In this document: one piece after another, positions 1-5,438 of the stretch | Position numbering within the stretch: the stretch's first letter is position 1 | Layout: every line of letters starts with the position of its first letter | Source: Moraxellaceae bacterium | Lineage (GTDB): Bacteria > Pseudomonadota > Gammaproteobacteria > Pseudomonadales > Moraxellaceae | DNA length: 5,438 nt | Direction: 5' to 3' | Assembly: GCA_021156385.1 (NCBI GenBank) | Contig: JAJNDL010000311.1 | Coordinates: 1 to 5,438, forward strand | The notes under the pieces: generated by a model | The model's database searches: none | The model's input: the letters and a program-made list of their open reading frames with translations, nothing else | What the model was told of the DNA's origin: nothing | Program-made: the position numbers and the translations under genes

Positions 1-850
1 TGGCCGTGGCTGAGGAGGCCGGGGGATTCAGCCGCAGCCGCTCGAGGTTGGCCGCGGCGGTGCGGTACCAGGACGGGCTGACATCGAGCGCCTGCTGGAA
101 GAGGCGGGCCGCCTGGCGATGGTCCTGGCGCAGCGCGGCGATGTAGCCGACGTTGTTGAGCGCGACATGCTGCGGCATGTCGCCACGCAGGCCGATGGCG
201 CGCTCGTATTCGCCCTGCCAGGCCACGGCCTGCATCAGGTTGTTGCGGATGCGCTCGTTGTCCGGCGCGCGGGCGAGGGCCTGGTTGAGCAGCAGCTCGG
301 CGCGGTAGTACTCGCCGGCCATGATCAGCGAGTAGCCGTAGTTGTTGTAGATGGAAGGCTCGTTGTCGTTGAGCTGCAGCGCCTTCTCGTACCAGACCTG
401 CGCCTCCGCGAAGCGGCCGCGCATGTCGGCCACCAGGCCGAGGCCGTTCAGCGTGCGCCAGCTCTGCGGATGGGCGGCGCGGGCCGTCTCGAGCTGCACC
501 TCGGCGCGCGCGTACTCGTGCAGGCCGAGCAGCGCGAGGCCGCTGCCGAGCAGCGCCTCCGCGTCGTCCGGGTCCGCGCGCAGCACCTGCTCGAAGGTGG
601 CGAGCGCCGGGCGCGCCTCGCCGAGGCCGAGCAGGGCCTCGCCGCTGCCGATCAGCGCGATGCGCCGCTGCGGTTTCTCCTTGAGGATCTCGCCGTAGAG
701 CCGCAGCGCCTCGCGGTAGTCGCCGCGGCGCAGGGTGAGGGCGGCCCGCTCCTCGGGCGTGAGGGCAGGCGTCAGGAGGGCGTCCTGGCGCGACGGCTGG
801 TGGGCGCAGCCGGCGAGCAGGACGGCGAGCAGGAAAAGAGTGAAGCGCAT
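1..850 (-). CDS. tadD: TadD-like TPR lipoprotein, partial (C-terminus beyond left edge)
   Basis: Probable Tad pilus accessory lipoprotein; in this family TadD is thought to act with the outer-membrane secretin. The frame stays open from ATG at 850 to base 1, giving 283 codons and no stop. Residues 1-15 (MRFTLFLLAVLLAGC) form a lipoprotein signal peptide with lipobox L-A-G-C and acylated Cys15. The rest is helical tetratricopeptide repeats at about residues 36-66, 67-100, 101-134, 135-168, 169-203 and 230-260, with TPR-style pairs such as ALATFEQVLRADPDDAEALL and WYEKALQL. The last visible residues (NPPASSATA) look like a low-complexity tail, so little is probably missing. The start is supported by AGGGGA at 858-863, 7 nt upstream, and by lying 1 nt after the tadC stop (TGA-C-ATG). 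TPR proteins are generic; the assignment to TadD rests on the lipobox plus position after tadC. Confidence 0.85.
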   Translation of the reverse strand, partial: MRFTLFLLAVLLAGCAHQPSRQDALLTPALTPEERAALTLRRGDYREALRLYGEILKEKPQRRIALIGSGEALLGLGEARPALATFEQVLRADPDDAEALLGSGLALLGLHEYARAEVQLETARAAHPQSWRTLNGLGLVADMRGRFAEAQVWYEKALQLNDNEPSIYNNYGYSLIMAGEYYRAELLLNQALARAPDNERIRNNLMQAVAWQGEYERAIGLRGDMPQHVALNNVGYIAALRQDHRQAARLFQQALDVSPSWYRTAAANLERLRLNPPASSATA

Positions 851-851
851 G

Positions 852-1811
852 TCAGTGTCCCCTGGAAATGATCGCGGTGAAGATGCGGATGAAGGCCGGG
901 CCCAGGATCACCAGGAACATGGCCGGGAAGATGAAGGCCATGATCGGGAAGATGAGCTTTACCGGCAGCTTGTTGGCGTGTTCCTTGGCGCGCTGCATGC
1001 GGATCAGGCGCAGGTCGGCGGCCTGCTCGCGCAGCGAGGCCGCGATGCTGGTGCCGAAATGCTGTGCCTGCACGAGGATGCTCACGAAGGCGCGGATGTC
1101 GTCGACGCCGGTGCGTTCGGCGAGCCCGTGCAGGGCCTCGTCACGCGAGCGTCCGGCGCGCAGCTCCAGGCTCACCAGCGCGAGCTCGTCGGCGAGGAAG
1201 GGATGCGAGTGCTCCATTTCCTTGCTGACGCGCTGGATGGCGGCATCGAGCGAGAGCCCGGCCTCCACGCACACCACCAGCATGTCGAGCCCGTCCGGGA
1301 AGCTTTCGGCGATGCGCTGCTGGCGCAGCTCGATGTGGTGCATGACATAGAGGTTGGGCGCGAAGAAGCCCAGCAGCGCCATGCCGGCGACGAGGGCGGC
1401 GGTCGGCAGCGCATGCGTCGCGCCCCAGCCGGAGGCGAACAGCCCGATGCCGGCCAGCACCGGCAGGCCGAGGCCGAGGGCGAGCTTGGCGGCGAGGTAG
1501 AGCGGCAGTGCCTGCGCATCGCGCCAGCCGGCGCGCACGAGGCGGGTGCGCAGGTGCGAGCTGCGCCAGTTTTCTTCCGGCAGCAGCGCCTTGGCCAGCG
1601 GCGCGACCACGCTCACCTGGAAATTGCCCTGCGGCAGGCTGCCCGGTGCGGTGTCGTCGCTGGACGCGCCGACCTCGGCGAGGCGGCGGCGCAGGGGGTT
1701 GCTGAAGCCGATCAGCCAGGCGCCGCCGGCCAGCACGAGCAGGAGGGTGGTGACGAAGACCAGGCCGAGCAGCAGGTAGTGCAGGGCACTGGCGGCGATC
1801 GAGGTTTCCAT
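852..1811 (-). CDS. tadC: Tad pilus inner-membrane platform protein TadC
   Basis: Polytopic inner-membrane protein of 319 aa which, with TadB, forms the platform that couples the TadA ATPase to pilin export; related to GspF/PilC of type II secretion and type IV pili. Likely membrane segments are residues 11-35, 104-127, 132-155 and 284-312. The T2SSF domain lies at about 172-305, with family-typical stretches FPDGLDMLVVCVEAGLSLDA (171-190), QAQHFGTSIAASLREQAADL (248-267) and KLPVKLIFPIMAFIFPAMFL (281-300), the last being characteristic of TadC. Length is normal. The ATG is backed by GAGGAG at 1818-1823, 6 nt upstream, which overlaps the tadB stop codon and suggests translational coupling. It follows tadB by 10 nt and precedes tadD by 1 nt. 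No lesion was seen. Confidence 0.95.
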   Translation of the reverse strand: METSIAASALHYLLLGLVFVTTLLLVLAGGAWLIGFSNPLRRRLAEVGASSDDTAPGSLPQGNFQVSVVAPLAKALLPEENWRSSHLRTRLVRAGWRDAQALPLYLAAKLALGLGLPVLAGIGLFASGWGATHALPTAALVAGMALLGFFAPNLYVMHHIELRQQRIAESFPDGLDMLVVCVEAGLSLDAAIQRVSKEMEHSHPFLADELALVSLELRAGRSRDEALHGLAERTGVDDIRAFVSILVQAQHFGTSIAASLREQAADLRLIRMQRAKEHANKLPVKLIFPIMAFIFPAMFLVILGPAFIRIFTAIISRGH

Positions 1812-1821
1812 GTGCGTCTCC

Positions 1822-2808
1822 TCAGATGCGGAAGTGGATCATCTGCCGGATCACGTACCAGCCCATGGCCATCAGCCCGAGCTGCGCGCCGATCAGGTAG
1901 AGGCCGATGCGGTGTTCGATCAGCACGTGCAGGTAGGACGGATTCAGCACCGACAGCATCAGCGCCATGGCGAAGGGCAGGGCGATCAGCACCTTGGCGG
2001 AGTAGTTCATCTCGGCGGAGATTGCGGCGACCTCGCGCACCATGGCGGCGCGCGAGCGCATCACCGCGGCGATGCGCCCCAGCACCTCGGCCAGGTTGCC
2101 GCCGGTGGTGCGCTGGATCAGCACGGCGGTGATGAAGTAGCGCAGCTCCTCCGAGCCATTGCGCTCGCCGAGGTGGCGCAGGGACTGCTCGAGGTCGACG
2201 CCGAAGTTCATCTCCTCGAAGCAGGTGCGCAGCTCGCCGGCGATGGGCTCCGGCATTTCGCCGGAGGCGTTCTTCAGCGAGGCAGTGAAGGGGTTGCCGG
2301 CGCGCATGCTGCGCGCGATGTAGTCCATGGTGTCGGGCAGCAGCTCGGTGAAGCGCTTCAGGCGCTGCGTGCGCGCCTGCTGCACGTGCAGGTGCGGCAG
2401 GCCGATGCCGAGCACGGCGGCGATGCCCAGCACCAGCAGCGGATGCGCCGGCGTGAACCTCGCCAGCAGCACGGCGGTGACGAGGCCGAGCGCGAGCTGC
2501 ATGGCGAGGAAGCGCGCCACGGTCATGTCGAGGCCGGCCTGCTCCAGCCGGCGGTGCCAGTGCGAGAAATACGGCACGCGCTTGAGCAGCCGGTCCACGG
2601 CGGGCACGTCTGACAAACGCACCTCGCGCAGCAGGCTCACCGCTTCTTCCTGCGGCGTGTCGGCACGCAGCGAGCGCAGGCGGCGCGAGACCTTGACCTT
2701 GCGCTGCAGGTTCAGGCTGGACCACAGGCTGTAGAGGCCGTCGGCCAGCGCCAGCGCCGCGACGAAGGCGAGCAGGTAGACGAGATAGCGCACCAGTTCC
2801 GGATTCAT
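1822..2808 (-). CDS. tadB: Tad pilus inner-membrane platform protein TadB
   Basis: Polytopic inner-membrane protein of 328 aa, the TadC partner in the pilus assembly platform and the likely contact for the TadA motor. Membrane segments are predicted at residues 7-31, 100-118, 120-141, 271-290 and 302-321. A basic cytoplasmic stretch follows the first ([14 protein letters not shown], 35-48). The T2SSF domain spans about 150-290 and contains the TadB-typical [19 protein letters not shown] (156-174) and [20 protein letters not shown] (225-244). Length is normal for the family. The chosen ATG lies 8 nt after the tadA stop; GAGGTG at 2813-2818 overlaps that stop and sits 4 nt from the ATG. The frame is intact, so the lesion in tadA has not spread here, although translational coupling from tadA could be disturbed because the shifted tadA frame stops about 300 nt earlier, at 3106. 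Confidence 0.95.
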   Translation of the reverse strand: MNPELVRYLVYLLAFVAALALADGLYSLWSSLNLQRKVKVSRRLRSLRADTPQEEAVSLLREVRLSDVPAVDRLLKRVPYFSHWHRRLEQAGLDMTVARFLAMQLALGLVTAVLLARFTPAHPLLVLGIAAVLGIGLPHLHVQQARTQRLKRFTELLPDTMDYIARSMRAGNPFTASLKNASGEMPEPIAGELRTCFEEMNFGVDLEQSLRHLGERNGSEELRYFITAVLIQRTTGGNLAEVLGRIAAVMRSRAAMVREVAAISAEMNYSAKVLIALPFAMALMLSVLNPSYLHVLIEHRIGLYLIGAQLGLMAMGWYVIRQMIHFRI

Positions 2809-2816
2809 GGCTCACC

Positions 2817-3978
<1,162 letters not shown>

Positions 3979-3983
3979 GGTTC

Positions 3984-3989
3984 CCTCCT
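3984..3989 (-). promoter_or_regulatory. Strong Shine-Dalgarno of tadA
   Basis: AGGAGG on the minus strand, 5 nt before ATG 3978, is a full match to the anti-Shine-Dalgarno core. It fixes the tadA start and indicates that tadA has its own strong initiation signal rather than depending on coupling to tadZ, which ends 308 nt upstream. Confidence 0.85.
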
Positions 3990-4027
3990 GTCCCTGCGTG
4001 CGTGTTCCTGTGGTCCGGCATTCGCGC

Positions 4028-4043
4028 CGGACGGTAGCGTCCG
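4028..4043. repeat. Small hairpin before tadA
   Basis: CGGACG (4028-4033) and CGTCCG (4038-4043) are perfect complements around a 4-nt loop (GTAG). In the tadA leader this would form a 6-bp GC-rich stem about 50 nt upstream of the start codon. Too short to assign a role. Confidence 0.45.
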
Positions 4044-4052
4044 TGTCGTGGC

Positions 4053-4122
4053 TCAGGCTCTTGCGATGGTTCGGCCCTTTCTGTGGGTCAGGCCCTTGCA
4101 GCGGTTCGGCCTTTTCTGTGGG
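4053..4122. repeat. Two 35-bp tandem repeats
   Basis: Copy one is 4053-4087 and copy two is 4088-4122. They match at 30 of 35 positions by direct comparison, differing at repeat positions 7, 13-15 and 25. Each begins TCAGGC and ends TTTCTGTGGG. A third partial start (TCAGGCTTCAG) follows at 4123 and merges into the adjacent palindrome. The copies abut exactly, suggesting slippage or serial duplication of a REP-like unit. No coding potential was seen. Confidence 0.85.
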
Positions 4123-4206
4123 TCAGGCTTCAGCCTGACAGCCGCGCCTGGCTTTGACGCCGGCGCCTGACATCGGCGTCCGCGTCAGGCTGAAGCCTGA
4201 CCCACA
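4117..4206. repeat. REP/BIME-like element: perfect 23-bp inverted repeat with nested palindromes
   Basis: Bases 4117-4139 and 4184-4206 are exact reverse complements over 23 bp, separated by 44 bp. Each arm contains its own palindrome (GTCAGGCTTCAGCCTGAC at 4122-4139 and its complement GTCAGGCTGAAGCCTGAC at 4184-4201), so it can fold alone or pair with the other arm. The central section has another 7-bp inverted pair, GACGCCG (4156-4162) and CGGCGTC (4174-4180). The heptamer GTCAGGC occurs at 4087, 4122 and 4184, and its complement GCCTGAC at 4133, 4165 and 4195. Paired palindromes of this kind in a spacer resemble REP doublets mobilised by RAYT transposases; no transposase gene is visible. 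It could instead be a strong transcriptional or mRNA-stability hairpin. Confidence 0.8.
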
Positions 4207-4233
4207 ACAGCGCGGTCCTGCGGCGCTGACTGC

Positions 4234-4264
4234 CCGACCTGCAGGGCGCTTGCCCTGCGGTCGG
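4234..4264 (-). terminator. Bulged hairpin just after tadZ (attenuator, processing site or weak terminator)
   Basis: CCGACC (4234-4239) pairs with GGTCGG (4259-4264) and GCAGGGC (4241-4247) with GCCCTGC (4252-4258), leaving one bulged base (4240) and a 4-nt loop. The 13-bp GC-rich stem begins 22 nt after the tadZ stop in the direction of transcription. No T-run follows on the minus strand, so it is not a canonical intrinsic terminator. It may protect the tadZ mRNA 3' end or partly reduce read-through to tadA. Confidence 0.5.
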
Positions 4265-4273
4265 ACCCTTCTT

Positions 4274-4293
4274 CCTTCAGTTCCCTTCAGTTC
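4274..4293. repeat. 10-bp tandem duplication over the tadZ stop codon
   Basis: CCTTCAGTTC occurs twice head to tail (4274-4283 and 4284-4293). On the coding strand each copy reads GAACTGAAGG, so the final Asn codon and TGA stop of tadZ are present in one copy and echoed in the other. Small and probably a slippage product. Confidence 0.6.
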
Positions 4294-5438
4294 ACCGGCG
4301 CCGCCGGCACCGAGCTGCCGCGCAGGCGGTCGAACCAGCGCGACGGCTTCACCGGCGTCGCCGGCGTGTCCGGGTGGCGCAGGCGCCAGATGTGCGCGGC
4401 GAGCTTGTCGGCGTCCTGGGTGAGCGGCGACTGCGGCGCGACGCGGTAGAGCGGGATGCCCTGGTCCTCGGCGGAGAGCGCCGCGGCGTAGTCGTTGCGG
4501 ATGCGGTGCAGGCGCGTCACGCCCAGCGCCTTCTTCATCTGTTCGACGGAGGTGCTGGCCAGGCGCGACATGGCGCGGTTGTTGACCACCTCGACAGCGT
4601 TCGGGCGCAGGTCGCTGTGCAGGGCGAGGTAGTCGAGCAGGCGGCGCGTGTCGCGGACGGCGCTGAGGTTGTTCTGGGTGATCAGCAGGATCTTGTCGCA
4701 CTGGCTCATGGCCTCCAGCGACCACTCGGTGACCACGCGCGGCAGGTCGAGGATGACCACGTCGTAGTGCGCCGCCGCCGTCTCGATCAGGCGGTGCACG
4801 GCACCGGTCGAGACTTCCAGCGGCATCAGGCGCGGCGGCGCCGCGAGCACGTGCACGCCGCTCTCGTGCTCGGCCACCAGCGCCTTCAGAAACACCTGGT
4901 CGAGGCGGTGCGCGTCGCGCAGCGCATCCAGCACATGGCTCTGCGGCTTGAGGTCGAGCAGGTGCGCGACCTTGCCGAACTGCAGGTCGCAGTCGACGAG
5001 GGCGACGCGGGCGCCGTGGTTGCGCGCCAGCGCGGTAGCGGCGTTGACGGCGAGCAGCGAGGCGCCGCTGGAGCCGTGTGCGTTGAAGAAGGCGGCGACG
5101 ATGGCCTGCGTCGCCGGCGTCGCGAAGCGTGCGCGCTTCTCCTCGAGCAGGCGGTTCAGCACCTCGCGCACCTCGTCGGGCTCGAGCGGCTCGTGCAGCA
5201 CGTCGCGCACGCCCATCTGCATCAGGCCGCGCATGAGGCCGGGGCTGTCGACCTGGCCGATGACGAAGACCGTGAGGTGGCCGGGACTGGTGTCGAGCAG
5301 CGACTGCAGCGCGTGCAGGCCGTCCTCGCGCAGCGCCGGCAGCTCGTAGAGCAGCACGTCCGGCGCGCTGTCGGTGAGCAGGCTGGTGCTGCCGGCCGGC
5401 AGGACGGTGAGCTGGTAGTCGGCGACGCTGCCGAGCAG
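4287..5438 (-). CDS. tadZ: Tad pilus localisation protein TadZ/CpaE, partial (N-terminus beyond right edge)
   Basis: MinD/ParA-superfamily protein that directs Tad pilus machinery to its site in the cell. The frame is open to base 5438, with 383 visible codons. A GTG at 5357 could be called as a start, but it lies inside the receiver-like fold (sequence APDVLLYELP), so the true start is outside the window. Visible residues 1 to about 100 form an atypical receiver domain: the usual phosphoacceptor Asp is Glu (LLYE, residue 32) and the usual Lys-Pro is Glu-Pro (HEPLEPDEV). The ATPase domain follows, with P-loop position HGSSGAS (bases 5058-5078), a Walker A' strand VALVDCDLQFGKV and a Walker B-like YDVVILDLPRV. 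The P-loop lacks both lysines of the KGGxGKT consensus; the G-A-S ending is familiar in CpaE/TadZ. A short basic tail (VKPSRWFDRLRG) ends the protein. It precedes tadA, as usual in Tad loci. Confidence 0.92.
   Translation of the reverse strand: MLGSVADYQLTVLPAGSTSLLTDSAPDVLLYELPALREDGLHALQSLLDTSPGHLTVFVIGQVDSPGLMRGLMQMGVRDVLHEPLEPDEVREVLNRLLEEKRARFATPATQAIVAAFFNAHGSSGASLLAVNAATALARNHGARVALVDCDLQFGKVAHLLDLKPQSHVLDALRDAHRLDQVFLKALVAEHESGVHVLAAPPRLMPLEVSTGAVHRLIETAAAHYDVVILDLPRVVTEWSLEAMSQCDKILLITQNNLSAVRDTRRLLDYLALHSDLRPNAVEVVNNRAMSRLASTSVEQMKKALGVTRLHRIRNDYAAALSAEDQGIPLYRVAPQSPLTQDADKLAAHIWRLRHPDTPATPVKPSRWFDRLRGSSVPAAPVN

Larger units (their letters stand above)
3979..4286. other. 308-bp non-coding tadZ-tadA spacer rich in inverted and direct repeats
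   Basis: No credible gene lies here; open frames across it are extensions of shadows of tadA or tadZ and show no family pattern. It contains, from the tadZ side, a bulged hairpin (4234-4264), a perfect 23-bp inverted repeat (4117-4139 with 4184-4206), two 35-bp tandem repeats (4053-4122), a 6-bp hairpin (4028-4043) and the tadA Shine-Dalgarno. I see no convincing -35/-10 or sigma-54 promoter on the minus strand. The other junctions in the operon are 1-10 nt, so this spacer is exceptional and may hold an inserted repeat element, an RNA processing or attenuation site, or both. Confidence 0.7.

Noticed and set aside
735..2132. Long plus-strand open frame of 465 codons opposite tadD, tadC and tadB
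   Set aside because: Antisense shadow of high-GC coding sequence: rich in Arg, Ala, Gly, His and Gln, no domain pattern, and it crosses three well-supported genes on the other strand.
4053..4206. CRISPR array
   Set aside because: Only two tandem copies with no spacers between them, plus inverted copies; this is a REP-like repeat cluster.
4287..5357. Taking GTG 5357 as the tadZ start (356 aa)
   Set aside because: The frame continues upstream to the window edge with receiver-like sequence, and the GTG encodes a Val within a core beta strand.

Overview
The window is GC-rich coding DNA, roughly two-thirds G+C by eye. It carries one block of genes, all read on the minus strand. These encode the cytoplasmic and inner-membrane engine of a Tad/Flp (type IVc) pilus. 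In transcription order (right to left) they are tadZ/cpaE (open at the right edge), a 308-bp repeat-rich gap, tadA/cpaF (broken), tadB, tadC and a TPR lipoprotein of the TadD type (open at the left edge). The GC content, gene order and REP-like palindromes suit a high-GC beta- or gammaproteobacterium, but nothing here fixes the genus.

Layout: 5438-4287 is TadZ, the MinD/ParA-like protein that positions the pilus machine, with a degenerate receiver domain and a P-loop without lysine. 4286-3979 is non-coding and holds a bulged hairpin just after tadZ, a perfect 23-bp inverted repeat made of REP-like palindromes, two 35-bp tandem repeats, a small hairpin and a strong tadA Shine-Dalgarno. 3978-2817 is tadA, the motor ATPase. 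2808-1822 and 1811-852 are TadB and TadC, the paired inner-membrane platform proteins. 850-1 is the TadD lipoprotein. The spacings tadA-tadB (8 nt), tadB-tadC (10 nt) and tadC-tadD (1 nt) are operon-like, and the tadB and tadC Shine-Dalgarno sequences overlap the preceding stop codons.

Working together, TadA hydrolyses ATP on the TadB/TadC platform to push Flp pilin subunits through the envelope, TadZ places the complex in the cell, and TadD is thought to assist the outer-membrane secretin. Pilin, prepilin peptidase, secretin and TadE/F/G genes are not in the window.

The most striking observation is a lesion in tadA. About 47 codons are missing between the residue-235 region and the RIIVGE motif, judged against my knowledge of the family, and the two halves are in different frames. 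The missing part contains the Asp box (normally a VTIEDAAEL-like segment) and the arginine-rich stretch. Either this genome has lost its Tad motor by a recent deletion, or the assembly dropped about 140 bp. The second notable feature is the tadZ-tadA spacer, a dense cluster of inverted and direct repeats inside an otherwise tightly packed operon. I see no convincing evidence of a wholly new system.
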